Source: VRUE01 sp963720805 (GTDB taxonomy: Bacteria; Actinomycetota; Thermoleophilia; Solirubrobacterales; 70-9). From it: 64,000 nt of DNA. Each line of letters begins with the position of its first letter. Positions within the stretch are counted from its first letter, which is position 1. Of this stretch, positions 16,174-26,559 are shown piece by piece. Under the pieces are notes generated by a model. It worked only from the letters and a program-made list of their open reading frames with translations, searched no databases and was not told the origin of the DNA. The translations under genes and the position numbers were made by a program. Where the stretch lies: assembly GCA_963720805.1 (NCBI GenBank), contig CAVRGT010000010.1, positions 62,001 through 126,000 on the forward strand, read 5' to 3'.

Positions 16174-18060
16174 CTACTCGTCGTAGATGACTGCCGCCGA
16201 GTCGCCACCAGGGGCGGTGATCATCTCGACGACACGCTGCGCCAGATTAGCCTCATCTCCGGCCATAACGAGATGCTCGAGCGAGTTCAGCGTCGCCTCG
16301 ATCCACTCGGGGTCGAGCGGCGCCTCGCGCACCGCCCGCTGGATCCGCTTGGCCGCCGTCGGCTGCCCGCTCTCGGCGAAGCCGAAGAGTTCCTCGTGCA
16401 GCTTCTCCCCCGGCCGCGGTTTGGTGAACTCGACCGCGATGTCGGTTTCCGGCTCGTAGCCGGCGAGGCGGATCATGTTGTGGGCGAGGTCGACGATCCG
16501 CACCGGTTCGCCCATGTCGAGGACGAAGACCTCGCCCTTGCCGGCGCCGATGTCGCCCGCCCGGATCACCATCTGCACCGCCTCGGGGATGGTCATGAAG
16601 TACCGCGTCATCTCGGGGTGGGTGACCGTGACCGGGCCGCCGCGCTCGATCTGGCTGCGGAAGATCGGCACGACGCTGCCCGAAGAGGCGAGCACGTTGC
16701 CGAAGCGAACGCTGGCGAAGCGGGTGCCGGGATGCTTGCGCCCGGCCGACTCGACGATCCACTCGGCCATCGCCTTCGAGGCGCCCATCACGGTTTTCGG
16801 GTTGACCGCCTTGTCGGTCGAGATCAAGACGAAGCGCTCGACCTCCGAGGCGGCGGCGGTCTCGGCCGTGATCCGAGTCGCGATCGCGTTGTTGCGCACC
16901 GCCTCGAGCGGGTTGGCCTCCATCAGCGGCACGTGCTTGTAGGCGGCGGCGTGGAAGACGACATCGGGCTTGAAGCGCTGCATCACCTCCAGCATCCGGC
17001 CCGGCTCCTTGCAATCGGCGAGCACGGCCTCGACGTTGGTGCAGTGGCGCTCCTCGACCATCTCGCGGTCGATCTGGAAGAGGTTGTCCTCAGCGTGGTC
17101 GAGCATCACCAGCAGTCGCGGTTTGACCTGGGCGATCTGGCGGCAGAGCTCGGAGCCGATCGAGCCGCCGGCGCCGGTGACGAGGACGATGCGGTCGCGC
17201 AGGTAGGCGGCGACCCGGTCGAGCTCGCGCACGATCGGGTCGCGGCCGAGCACGTCCTCGACCCGCACCTCGCGCAGCTGCTTGTTGAGCTGGACGCCGC
17301 CGCGCAGCAGCTCGAAGACGGTCGGCAGCGTCCGCACCCGGATCTCGCGCTCGCGGCAGGCGGTGACGACCTTGGCCCGCAACGTGCCCGGGGCCGAGGG
17401 GATCGCGATCACGACCTCGTCGGGCCGGGTCTCATCGAGGATCTTGTCGATCTGCTTGGTCGAGCCGAGCACCTTGAGCCCGAGCATGCGCATGCCGCGC
17501 TTGCGCGGGTCGTCGTCGACGAAGCCGATCGCGGTGACGCCGATTTCGGGGTTGAGCTGCAGCTCGCGCACGACCATCTGGCCGCCGGAGCCGGCGCCGA
17601 TCACCAGGACCTCGCTCTTGGGCACGCGGGCCGAGCGCGAAGGGCGTTCGATGATCAAGCGCACCGCCAGGCGGGCGCCGGTGATCAGCATCAGGGTGAG
17701 CAGGAAGTCCATCACCGCGACCGAGCGCGGCAGGTTGTGGGCGAAAGGCCGCAGCACAGTGAAGGCGACGACGAGGATCGCGCCGGCGACGGTGACGGCG
17801 CGGACGATCAGCAGGAAGTCGCGGCCGCTGACGTAGCGCCACCACTTTTGGTACATGCCGAAGGCGGCGAAGACGATCAGCTTGAGGGCAATGACGAAGC
17901 CGACCGACTGGGCGAAGAGGACCCAGTAGCGGTGCGGCAGGTCGCTGCGATCGAGGAAGCGCAGCCGGAACGCCAGGTAGAAGGCGAGGGCAACGAGGAT
18001 GCCGTCAGCACAGACCTGGAGGACCCGGTTGCGATAGACAGGATGGTTCAGACGGCGCAT
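16174..18060 (-). CDS. membrane nucleoside-diphosphate-sugar 4,6-dehydratase (CapD/WbpM-like)
   Basis: 628-residue two-domain protein. Four N-terminal helices span about residues 15-135, then a first Rossmann domain (VLVIGAGSGGQMVVREL). The catalytic short-chain dehydrogenase domain has VTGAGGSIGSELCRQI, FHAAAYKHVPLMEANPLEA and ISTDKAVNPKTVMGASKAM. The active site shows MxxxK in place of YxxxK, as in WbpM/FlaA1/CapD 4,6-dehydratases. It makes UDP-4-keto-6-deoxy-HexNAc-type precursors for the polysaccharide. It is the promoter-proximal gene of the leftward run down to the flippase. Confidence 0.92.
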   Translation of the reverse strand: MRRLNHPVYRNRVLQVCADGILVALAFYLAFRLRFLDRSDLPHRYWVLFAQSVGFVIALKLIVFAAFGMYQKWWRYVSGRDFLLIVRAVTVAGAILVVAFTVLRPFAHNLPRSVAVMDFLLTLMLITGARLAVRLIIERPSRSARVPKSEVLVIGAGSGGQMVVRELQLNPEIGVTAIGFVDDDPRKRGMRMLGLKVLGSTKQIDKILDETRPDEVVIAIPSAPGTLRAKVVTACREREIRVRTLPTVFELLRGGVQLNKQLREVRVEDVLGRDPIVRELDRVAAYLRDRIVLVTGAGGSIGSELCRQIAQVKPRLLVMLDHAEDNLFQIDREMVEERHCTNVEAVLADCKEPGRMLEVMQRFKPDVVFHAAAYKHVPLMEANPLEAVRNNAIATRITAETAAASEVERFVLISTDKAVNPKTVMGASKAMAEWIVESAGRKHPGTRFASVRFGNVLASSGSVVPIFRSQIERGGPVTVTHPEMTRYFMTIPEAVQMVIRAGDIGAGKGEVFVLDMGEPVRIVDLAHNMIRLAGYEPETDIAVEFTKPRPGEKLHEELFGFAESGQPTAAKRIQRAVREAPLDPEWIEATLNSLEHLVMAGDEANLAQRVVEMITAPGGDSAAVIYDE

Positions 18061-18071
18061 GGAACGTGGCG

Positions 18072-18104
18072 AGTTTAGATGCTGCCTGGCTTCCCGCCTA
18101 CAAT
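18072..18104. promoter_or_regulatory. divergent promoters of the dehydratase and dedA genes
   Basis: On the minus strand TAAACT (complement of 18072-18077) lies 11 bases before the dehydratase ATG. On the plus strand TACAAT (18099-18104) lies 13 bases before the dedA ATG. The 57-base gap therefore holds two back-to-back -10 boxes with short leaders. Confidence 0.5.
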
Positions 18105-18117
18105 CCCCGCTTCACGA

Positions 18118-18759
18118 ATGCCTCTCTTCCTCCTCGCCAGCATCAGCGACAAGATCGTCGAACCGATCGTCGACGTCGCGACCGAATTCATCGGCTCCGC
18201 CGGGGTGCTCGCCGTCTTCCTGCTGATGACGCTGGAGTCGGCCTGTATTCCGATCCCCAGCGAGGCGATCATGTTGTTCGCCGGGTTCAGTGTCTCCAAG
18301 GGGGAACTGACGTTGGTTGGGATCGTCATCGCGGGCGTGCTCGGCAACCTCGTCGGTTCCTGGATCGCCTACGCGGTCGGCTATTACGGGCGCCTGGACC
18401 TGCTCGAGAAGAACAAGCTGATCCACATCAGCCCCAAGCATCTGGCCTGGGCCGACAACTGGTTTGAGCGCTACGGAGCCCCCACCGTCTTCTTCTCGCG
18501 GATGCTGCCGATCGTGCGCACCTTCATCTCACTGCCGGCCGGCGTGGCGAAGATGCCGTTTTGGCGCTTCAGCCTCTACACCCTCGCGGGCTCGATCCCC
18601 TGGGTATTGGCGCTCGCCATCGTCGGCGAAAAGGTCGGCGACAACTGGGAAGACTGGCGTCACAAGCTCGGCTACCTCGACTACGTGGTGCTGGCGGCAA
18701 TCGTCGTCGGGGTCATCTATCTGCTGATCAAGCGCCGCCGCCGACCCGCGCCTGCGTGA
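18118..18759 (+). CDS. DedA family membrane protein
   Basis: 213-residue member of the DedA/SNARE-associated family, now linked to transport of undecaprenyl phosphate and other lipids across the membrane. Signatures are ESACIPIPSEAIMLFAGF, GNLVGSWIAYAVGYYGR, FFSRMLPIVRTFISLPAG (the conserved F-R-x-x-P-x-x-R motif) and FSLYTLAGSIPWVLALAIVG. ATG 18118 is chosen because a -10 box lies just upstream. Its stop overlaps the uppP start (GTGA). The pairing suggests joint recycling of the C55 carrier used by the polysaccharide locus. Confidence 0.92.
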   Translation: MPLFLLASISDKIVEPIVDVATEFIGSAGVLAVFLLMTLESACIPIPSEAIMLFAGFSVSKGELTLVGIVIAGVLGNLVGSWIAYAVGYYGRLDLLEKNKLIHISPKHLAWADNWFERYGAPTVFFSRMLPIVRTFISLPAGVAKMPFWRFSLYTLAGSIPWVLALAIVGEKVGDNWEDWRHKLGYLDYVVLAAIVVGVIYLLIKRRRRPAPA

Positions 18760-19547
18760 TACCTGCGCGGCGCGCGATCGCGCTTGGCGTCGTCCAGGGA
18801 CCGGCGGAGCTGCTGCCGGTCTCAAGCTCGGCCCACATCGTTCTCGTCCCCTGGCTCGCCGGCTGGGAGTGGGAGGCGATCGACCCCGAGGTGCGCAAGA
18901 GCTTCGAGGTCGCCCTCCACACCGGTGCGGCGGCGGCGCTGCTGATCGGCCAGCGGCGCCTGATCGCCGAGGAGTTGCGCGCCTTCGACCTGCGTGGCGC
19001 CGTGGTGCTGGCGCTCTCGTTCCTGCCCGCCGCCGTGGTCGGCTACAAGTTCGAGCGCCCGATCGAGCGGCACCTAGGCGGGCCGCGGGCGACCGCCTAC
19101 GGGCTGCTCGCCGGCGCGGCGGCGATGCTGGTGGCCGACACCCGCCCGCAGCTGCGCGGTCGTGGTGAGGCGGGGGCCGTCGACGGCCTCGCCCTCGGCG
19201 TCGCCCAGGCCGCGGCGCTCGCCCCCGGCGTCTCGCGCAACGGCATCACCCTGGCGGCGGCCCGCTGGCGGGGCTTCTCCCGCGACCAGGCGAACCTGCT
19301 CTCGCGCACGATCGCCTTGCCGATCATCGTCGGCGCCAGCGCGCTCAAGGGCACCCGCCTCGCCCGTCGCGGCGCCTCGCCCGAGCTGCGGCGCTCACTC
19401 GCTATAGGCGCAGCCGCCTCCTTCGCCTCGACCCTCGCCTCGCAGCGCCTGATCAAGCTGGTCGAGCGCGATCGCGCGCTCTGGCCCTATGCGGCTTACC
19501 GCGGCGCCCTAGCCGCCGCGGTCCTCTTCAAACTGAGACGCTGCTAA
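18756..19547 (+). CDS. uppP: undecaprenyl-diphosphatase
   Basis: 263-residue integral membrane phosphatase converting C55-PP to C55-P. Both motifs are present: GPAELLPVSSSAHIVL near the N-terminus (E-x-x-P-V-S-S-x-x-H) and APGVSRNGITLAAARWRGF (PG-x-SR-x-G) in the second half. The common TEFLP is AELLP here. It starts at GTG 18756, sharing 4 bases with the dedA stop. Length matches BacA/UppP. It returns the lipid carrier used by the sugar transferase and cell-wall synthesis. Confidence 0.93.
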   Translation: MIPARRAIALGVVQGPAELLPVSSSAHIVLVPWLAGWEWEAIDPEVRKSFEVALHTGAAAALLIGQRRLIAEELRAFDLRGAVVLALSFLPAAVVGYKFERPIERHLGGPRATAYGLLAGAAAMLVADTRPQLRGRGEAGAVDGLALGVAQAAALAPGVSRNGITLAAARWRGFSRDQANLLSRTIALPIIVGASALKGTRLARRGASPELRRSLAIGAAASFASTLASQRLIKLVERDRALWPYAAYRGALAAAVLFKLRRC

Positions 19548-19574
19548 CTCCAAATTTTGGAGAAACTTGGAGTT
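19546..19574. terminator. AT-rich hairpin after uppP
   Basis: AACTCCAA (19546-19553) and TTGGAGTT (19567-19574) pair, with a nested CTCCAAATTTTGGAG palindrome. It begins on the uppP stop codon. The surrounding segment is unusually AT-rich for this window and may also hold the purM promoter. Confidence 0.5.
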
Positions 19575-19616
19575 AATTTGGAATTCCCTGCAAAACCGAG
19601 AGAAACAAGTCCAAAT

Positions 19617-20608
<992 letters not shown>

Positions 20609-20609
<1 letters not shown>

Positions 20610-20661
20610 GCAAACTCTAGTTGAGTAGAGTCTAGTTGACTAGAGTTTGCTCTGGTAGAGT
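20609..20661 (+). promoter_or_regulatory. palindromic operator-like cluster and promoter before the AAA ATPase
   Basis: Perfect 13-bp arms (20609-20621, 20639-20651) start on the purM stop. Inside are two near-palindromic 16-mers, CTCTAGTTGAGTAGAG (20615-20630) and GTCTAGTTGACTAGAG (20630-20645). TAGAGT (20656-20661) is 8 bases before the ATPase GTG. It could act as a purM 3' hairpin, as tandem repressor sites, or both. Confidence 0.5.
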
Positions 20662-20669
20662 CTCGTACG

Positions 20670-22133
20670 GTGACCGCCTTCGTAGGACGACGTGGCGATC
20701 TCGCCGATCTGCAGTCCGAGCTGAGCCGCGTCCGCGAGACAGCCGCAGGGCGCTTCCTCTGGGTTCGGGGGCGACGGCGGGTGGGCAAGTCGCGACTGAT
20801 CCAGGAGTTCTGCGATCGCTCCGGGCCGCGCTACTGCTTCTACCAGGCGCAACAGCTGTCACGACTGGAGGCGCTGGCCGACTACGCCGCTGCCGCGCGC
20901 GAGTCGACTTTGGCCGCGAAGGAAGCCTTTGACGGAGCTGTCTTCGAGTCATGGACCGCAGCGCTGCGCGAGTCGGTCCGCGAGGCAACGCCCGACGATC
21001 CGGCCGTCCTCGTGATCGACGAGCTCCCCTACCTGACCGAGCGCGACCCCAACTTCGCCGCCGACCTGCAGCGGGCCTGGGACCGCTCGCTCGAGCGGGC
21101 TCCGGTCCTGCTGATCTGCATCGGCTCCGACGTGCGGATGATGGAGAGCCTCCTCGCCGCGCGATCCCCCCTCTACGGCAGACCGAGTCGGGAGCTGAAG
21201 ATCGATCCGCTCAATCCGCGGGATGTGGCCGAGATCACCTCGGCGCCGAGCGCTTCCGATGCCTTCGACCGCTATCTGATCGTCGGCGGCGTGCCACCAC
21301 TCGCCGCCTCCTGGTCGCCCTCAAAGGGGGTCCGGGAGTTCCTCAGCGGCGCCCTCGCCAACGACCAGACGCCTTTTGCGACGACCGCTCTGCGGATCAT
21401 GGCTTCGGAGTTCCAGAACGAGCTGCAAGCGGGCCGGGTGATCAAGACGATCGGCCACGGCGACTCGGCCTACAGCAGAATTCAGTCCCGCAGCGGAGTC
21501 AAAGGCAACACGCTTACCGACGCATTGACCGTCCTCGTGGAGAACAAGCGGCTCGTCGAGAAGGCCCTCCCCTATGCGGCGCCGCCAGGCAAGACGGCGG
21601 CCAAGTACTCCGTGACCGACCCTTATCTGCGCTTCTGGCTGCGCTTCGTCGGCCCCAATATGCCCGAGCTGGCAAGGGGTCGCTCCGATCTCGTGGTCGA
21701 GCGCATCATGCGCGACTGGAGCGCCTACCGAGGGAGGGCGATCGAGCCGTTGGCGCGAGTCGCGATCGAGCGGCTGTTGCCCGGGGGCCTGGGCGAGCGC
21801 CTGGGCGATGCCCGGCACGTCGGCGCGTGGTGGCGACGCGATCACGCCGTCGAGGTCGACCTGGTCGGCGGCGACCGGCCTGAGCCCGGGACGATCGGCT
21901 TCGTCGGCTCGGTCAAGTGGCGGGAGCGGGGCCGATTCTCCGCCGAAGACCTCGCTCAGCTGGCCCGGCAGCGCACGCAGGTGCCGGGCGCCGAGAGCGC
22001 GAAGCTGGTCGCGGTCAGCCGCACCGGCTTCGAGAAAGGCCTCGGCGCGGATGCAAGCTTTGGCCCGGAAGAGCTGCTCGGCGCCTGGGAGACTGGCGCC
22101 GTCGCCGTCGTGTCCGACAATGGTCGGGACTAG
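20670..22133 (+). CDS. AAA ATPase with C-terminal DUF234 nuclease-like domain
   Basis: 487-residue protein of the archaeal-type ATPase group. The P-loop is VRGRRRVGKSRLIQEF (about 28-43) and Walker B is AVLVIDELPYL. A winged-helix segment follows (ELQAGRVIKTIGHGDSAYSR to LVENKRLVEKALPY, with DPYLRFWLRFV). The C-terminus has VEVDLVGGD and GSVKWRE, matching the D/E-x-D...K core of the DUF234 PD-(D/E)xK fold. These proteins are common in prokaryotes but their role is unresolved. GTG 20670 sits after a TAGAGT box. The stop abuts the kinase ATG with no gap, so the two may be co-translated. Confidence 0.82.
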   Translation: MTAFVGRRGDLADLQSELSRVRETAAGRFLWVRGRRRVGKSRLIQEFCDRSGPRYCFYQAQQLSRLEALADYAAAARESTLAAKEAFDGAVFESWTAALRESVREATPDDPAVLVIDELPYLTERDPNFAADLQRAWDRSLERAPVLLICIGSDVRMMESLLAARSPLYGRPSRELKIDPLNPRDVAEITSAPSASDAFDRYLIVGGVPPLAASWSPSKGVREFLSGALANDQTPFATTALRIMASEFQNELQAGRVIKTIGHGDSAYSRIQSRSGVKGNTLTDALTVLVENKRLVEKALPYAAPPGKTAAKYSVTDPYLRFWLRFVGPNMPELARGRSDLVVERIMRDWSAYRGRAIEPLARVAIERLLPGGLGERLGDARHVGAWWRRDHAVEVDLVGGDRPEPGTIGFVGSVKWRERGRFSAEDLAQLARQRTQVPGAESAKLVAVSRTGFEKGLGADASFGPEELLGAWETGAVAVVSDNGRD

Positions 22134-23648
22134 ATGAGCCCCGCACCCTCAAGCGCGATGATCGGAACAGTGCTTTCCGGCCGCTACCGGCTGGAGGCAA
22201 AGCTCGGCAGCGGCGGCATGTCGACCGTTTACCTGGCCCGCGATCAGACGCTCGACCGGCAGGTGGCGGTGAAGGTGATGCACCGCGAGATGTCCGAGCA
22301 GGCCGACCAGCTCGAGCGCTTCCGCCAGGAGGCCCGCTCGGTCGCCAAGCTCTCCCACCCCAACGTGGTCTCGGTGATCGACGCCGGCGAGGACGGCGGC
22401 CACCCCTACATCGTCTTTGAGTACGTCGAGGGGGAAACGCTGAAGCAGCGGATCAACCGCGACGGGGCGCTGGCGCCGCAGGAGGCGATCGCCTACGCGA
22501 TCGAGATCGCCCGCGGCCTCTCGATGGCGCACGCGCGCAACATGGTCCATCGCGACATCAAGCCGCAGAACATCCTGATCGACGCCGAGGGGCGGGCGAA
22601 ACTGACCGACTTCGGCATCTCACGGCAGCTCGAGCAGGACGGGATGACGGCGACCGGGCGGGTGCTCGGCACCACCGACTACGTCGGCCCCGAGCAGGCG
22701 ATGGGCCGCAAAGTCGACCCCCGCACCGACATCTACTCGCTTGGCGTCGTCCTCTACGAGATGCTGGTCGGCCAGGTTCCCTTCGCCGCCGACAGCCAGG
22801 TCGGGGTGGCGATGAAGCACGTCAACGAGGAGCTGCCCGACGTGCAGCGGCGCCGGCCCGACGTCTCCGCCGCGGTGGCAATGGTGGTCGAGCGCTCCAC
22901 CGCGAAGGACCCCGACGAGCGCTACCAGCGGGTCGGCGAGATGATCGACGACCTCTCAACCGCACTCGAGGTCGAGGCGGCGCGGGCCGGGTCGACCACG
23001 GGTGAGGCGACCAGCGTGCTCGACGCGGTGCCCCCACCCAAGCGCAAGCTCTCCGCCGGTCGGCGTTGGAGTTGGGCCGCGGCGCTCGTCCTGCTGGCGG
23101 TCGTCGCGGCCGTCCTGCTGGTCGTCTTCGTGATTTCCGGCGGCGGGGTCGGCGGTGGTGGCGCCAACAAGGGCAAGGGCGGCACCGTGCCGATCAGCTC
23201 GGCCACCGACTACGACCCCCAAGGCGACGGCCAAGAGGTGGGCAGCAAGGTCGAACTCGCGGTCGACGGCGACCCGACCGGAACCGCCTGGGAAACCGAG
23301 CACTACGAATCCGACACCTTCGCCGGCACCAAGACCGGCCCCGACCCCGGCGTCGGCATCTACGTCACCGCCGCCGGCCCGGCCAAGCCGACGAAGATGA
23401 TCGTCCACACCCCGACCCCCGGCTGGGACGCCCAGGTCTTCGCCACCGACTCCGGCCCACCGGAAGACCTCTCCGAATGGGGCGAACCGGTCGGCATCGC
23501 CGTCGACGCCGGCTCGACCGAGGAAATCGACCTCACCGTCCCCACTCCCGCCAAGTACTTCCTGCTCTGGTTCAACAAGGCCTCAGAAGCCAACGACCAG
23601 TACGGCGGCTACCAGGTCGAGGTCAGCGACATCAAGCTTTTGCGCTAG
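22134..23648 (+). CDS. transmembrane Ser/Thr protein kinase with discoidin-like sensor domain
   Basis: 504 residues. A PknB-type kinase spans about 10-275: LGSGGMSTVYLARD, VAVKVM lysine, VHRDIKPQNIL catalytic loop, LTDFGISR, then DYVGPEQAMG. A linker leads to one helix (WSWAAALVLLAVVAAVLLVVFVI begins near 303). The extracytoplasmic domain contains YDPQGDGQEVGSK, DGDPTGTAWETEHY and GVGIYVTA, as in the MviN/kinase-associated discoidin-like domains of actinobacteria. It lacks PASTA repeats, so its ligand differs from PknB's. It is convergent with ddl, 7 bases away. Confidence 0.9.
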   Translation: MSPAPSSAMIGTVLSGRYRLEAKLGSGGMSTVYLARDQTLDRQVAVKVMHREMSEQADQLERFRQEARSVAKLSHPNVVSVIDAGEDGGHPYIVFEYVEGETLKQRINRDGALAPQEAIAYAIEIARGLSMAHARNMVHRDIKPQNILIDAEGRAKLTDFGISRQLEQDGMTATGRVLGTTDYVGPEQAMGRKVDPRTDIYSLGVVLYEMLVGQVPFAADSQVGVAMKHVNEELPDVQRRRPDVSAAVAMVVERSTAKDPDERYQRVGEMIDDLSTALEVEAARAGSTTGEATSVLDAVPPPKRKLSAGRRWSWAAALVLLAVVAAVLLVVFVISGGGVGGGGANKGKGGTVPISSATDYDPQGDGQEVGSKVELAVDGDPTGTAWETEHYESDTFAGTKTGPDPGVGIYVTAAGPAKPTKMIVHTPTPGWDAQVFATDSGPPEDLSEWGEPVGIAVDAGSTEEIDLTVPTPAKYFLLWFNKASEANDQYGGYQVEVSDIKLLR

Positions 23649-23655
23649 CCCCGAT

Positions 23656-24624
23656 TTAGAACTCGTAGGAGCGGGCGTGCTGGTGGCGCTCGATCGCGAG
23701 TGTCACCAACCGATCGCAGAGGGCCGGGTACTCGAGGCCTGAGGCCGCCCAGAGCTTGGCGTAGACGCTGGTCTCGGTGAAGCCGGGCATGGTGTTGATC
23801 TCGTTGACGAGGACGGTGCCGTCGGGCTCGACGAAGAAGTCGCAGCGGGCGAGGCCGGAGCAGCCGCCGAGGCGGAAGGCCTTGACCGCCAGCTCGCGCA
23901 CCGTGGCGATCTGCTCGGCCGGGATCGGCGCCGGCACGACCAGTTCCATGCCACCCTCGCGGTACTTGTTCTCGTAGTCGTACCAATCGCCGTTGGCGAG
24001 GACCTCGCCGGGCTGGGAGGCATCGACGTCCTCGTTGCCCAGCAGCGAGCACTCGACCTCGCGGCCGGCGGCGGGCGCCTCGACGATCACGCGGGGGTCG
24101 TGGCGGCGGGCCAGCTCAACCGCGGCGTCGAGTTCCTCGCCAACCCCCGCCACCTTGCTGATGCCGACGCTGGAGCCGAGCCGCGACGGCTTGACCCAGA
24201 GCGGCGCGCCAAGTTGCTCGCAGCGCTCGCGCCAGCCCGGCTCGCCGGCGTCGACGAAATCGACCTGTGGGATTCCGGTCTGAGCGAAGAGCCGCTTCAG
24301 GGTGAGCTTGTCCATGCAGGCGGCGGAGGCGAGCACGTCGGAGCCGACGTAGGGCAGATCGAGCCACTCGAGCAGGCCCTGCACGCTGCCGTCCTCGCCA
24401 AATGGCCCGTGCAGGGCGGCGAAGACAGCATCAGCGCCGAGCAAGCCCTCTCCAGGCACCAGCTCCAGGCCAGCGTCGCGGTAGCTCCAGGCGCCCTCGC
24501 GGGAGATCGTTACCCGCAACGCCTCATGTCCGGCCTGCTCGAGACCGCCGGCCACCGCCTCCCCGGAGCGCAGCGAGACGTCGTGCTCGGAGGAGCGGCC
24601 GCCGCTGAGGACCGCGACTCTCAC
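23656..24624 (-). CDS. ddl: D-alanine--D-alanine ligase (first copy)
   Basis: 322-residue ATP-grasp enzyme making D-Ala-D-Ala for peptidoglycan. RVAVLSGGRSSEHDVSLRSG is the N-terminal signature. HGPFGEDGSVQGLLE, YVGSDVLASAACMDK and WVKPSRLGSSVGISKV follow, with LVNEINTMPGFTETSVYAKLW at the C-terminal metal and ATP site. GTG 24624 starts exactly at the conserved opening. It is 22 bases downstream of the PASTA-kinase stop, so it belongs to the wall-growth operon. A second ddl gene is at 50.3-51.3 kb. The two differ at the ligase core (SSVGISK here, SALGIKF there). Confidence 0.93.
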   Translation of the reverse strand: MRVAVLSGGRSSEHDVSLRSGEAVAGGLEQAGHEALRVTISREGAWSYRDAGLELVPGEGLLGADAVFAALHGPFGEDGSVQGLLEWLDLPYVGSDVLASAACMDKLTLKRLFAQTGIPQVDFVDAGEPGWRERCEQLGAPLWVKPSRLGSSVGISKVAGVGEELDAAVELARRHDPRVIVEAPAAGREVECSLLGNEDVDASQPGEVLANGDWYDYENKYREGGMELVVPAPIPAEQIATVRELAVKAFRLGGCSGLARCDFFVEPDGTVLVNEINTMPGFTETSVYAKLWAASGLEYPALCDRLVTLAIERHQHARSYEF

Positions 24625-24646
24625 GAGCCGCCTCGCCGCGCCGTGG

Positions 24647-26534
24647 TCACGGTTCTTCTTCTTCGGCTCCGGCCGCGGCACGGGGAGCCTTGCCGACGAC
24701 CAGCGTCACCGTGCTCCCCGGCGTCATTTCTGACTTCGGCGGCGGGAACTGGTCGGTGACCCGACCGACCTGCGAGGGGACTTCGGTTTCCTGTTCTTGC
24801 ACCACCGGCTTAAGGCCCGCGGCCCGAACCGCTTCCACCGCTTCGGCGCGTTCCTTGCCGATCACGTTGGGCGCCGTCGCCTTTTCTTCGCCCTTGGAGA
24901 CGGTGATCGAGACGCTCGACCCCGGTGGCAGCTGCGAGCCGGCGCTCGGGCGCCTGGCGGATCACCTGGCCTTGCGGCTGCTTGCTTTCCACTTCTTCGA
25001 CCGAGGGATTGAAACCGCGGCCGCGGATCTGCTGCACCGCCAGCGAGCGCTGCGAGCCGACGACGACCGGCACCTTGGCCAGCTTCGGTCCGTCCGAGAC
25101 CCTCAGAACCACCGTGCTCCCCTTGGTCGCGGTCACACCACCGGAGGGTTCAGACTTGAGCACCAGCCCTTCTTCCACGTCCTTGGAATGGACCGATTCC
25201 AGCTTCGTCTTGAAGCCCGCTTCTTCGAGTTTTTCTTCAGCGGCCGCGCTGGTCAGGCCGGCGGTCGAGGGCACCTTGGCGCTGCCGGGGCCGGCGCTCA
25301 CCGTCAGCGCCACTTTTGGCTTCGAGCAGAAGAAGGTGAGAAGGCTGCAGTCTTCCGCGGCTTGGTCAGCCGGGGGGGCGGCAGCCGGGTCCTGCTCGAG
25401 CACTTCATTGGCCGGCGCTTCTCGCTCGACCCGGTTGACGTCACCGACGCTGAAGCCGTTCTGCTGCAGCAATGCGATCGCCACGTTGAGCTGGTTGCCG
25501 GTGACGTCGGGCACATCGGTGGTGGTGTCGCGGGTGAGGGCGAAGCCGGCGAGGAGGCCGATCAGCACCGCGACGGCGACCAGCATCCAGATCCGGCGGC
25601 GGCGCTTGCGGCGCTCCTCCTCGGGGTCGATGCCCTCGGCGACCGGCTCCTCCGGCACGGCGACGATAGGCGGCAGCGGGGCGAAGGAAGCGGTGTTGTC
25701 GGCGCCACCGCCCGGATCCCTGAGCGCCGCGTCGATCGCGGCGATGAAAGCGTCGGCGCTCTGGAAGCGCTGCCCGGGCTCCTTCTCCAGCGCCCGCATC
25801 ACCACCGCGTCGAGCGCGGGGGAGACCTGGGGGTTGATCGAGCTCGGCCGCTGCGGCGCTTGGGAGACCTGTTTCATCGCGATCGCCACGGCCGAGTCGG
25901 CCTCGAAGGGAACCCGCCTTGTCAATGCCTCGTAGAGCATCACCCCGATCGAGTAGAGGTCCGAGACGGCGGTCACCTCGAAGCCCTGGGCCTGCTCGGG
26001 CGAGAGGTAGTGCGGCGTGCCCATCACCGAGCCCGCCTGGGTGATCTCCGAGACGCCGGCGCGGGCGATGCCGAAGTCGGTCACGGTCGCAATGCCCTCG
26101 GCGTCGACGATCACGTTCTGCGGCTTGAGGTCACGGTGGACGACCCCGTGGCGGTGGGCGAAGCGGGCGCCCTCGAGCACCTGGCGAATCAGCGCCGCGG
26201 CCTGCTCGGGGGTGAGGCCGGCGTCGATCACCTGCTTCAGCGTGCGCCCCTCGAGGTACTGCATCGCGATGTAGTAAGTGCCGTCGACCTCGCCGCGGTC
26301 GAAGACGGCGACCACGTTAGGGTGCTGCAGGCCGGCCGCGGCCTCGGCCTCGCGACGGAAGCGCTCGATGAACTCCTGGTCCTGGGCAAAGCGCGCATGC
26401 AGGACCTTCAGCGCCACCCGGCGTTGCAGGTGACTGTCGTCGGCCAGCCAGACATCGGCCATGCCGCCCGAGCCGATGCGCTCCAGGACCGTGTAGCGGC
26501 CGTCGACCACAGACCCTTTTGTCACCTCAGCCAC
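24647..26534 (-). CDS. pknB: PASTA-domain Ser/Thr protein kinase, apparent frameshift
   Basis: About 628 residues if repaired. The kinase domain covers about 10-275 (IGSGGMADVWLADD, VALKVLHARF, VHRDLKPQNVI, VTDFGIARAG). A helix begins at about 315 (RIWMLVAVAVLIGLLAGFAL), then four PASTA repeats that bind peptidoglycan fragments. Near 24948-24950 one extra base in a run of three (GGG on the plus strand) breaks the frame in the third repeat. Removing it restores APSAGSQLPPGSSVSITVSK and the fourth repeat to the stop at 24647. A sequencing error is likely. Start is GTG 26534. It controls the neighbouring RodA/PBP wall-growth machinery. Confidence 0.88.
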
Positions 26535-26559
26535 GCTTCACACCTTTCTTCTTCATTCG

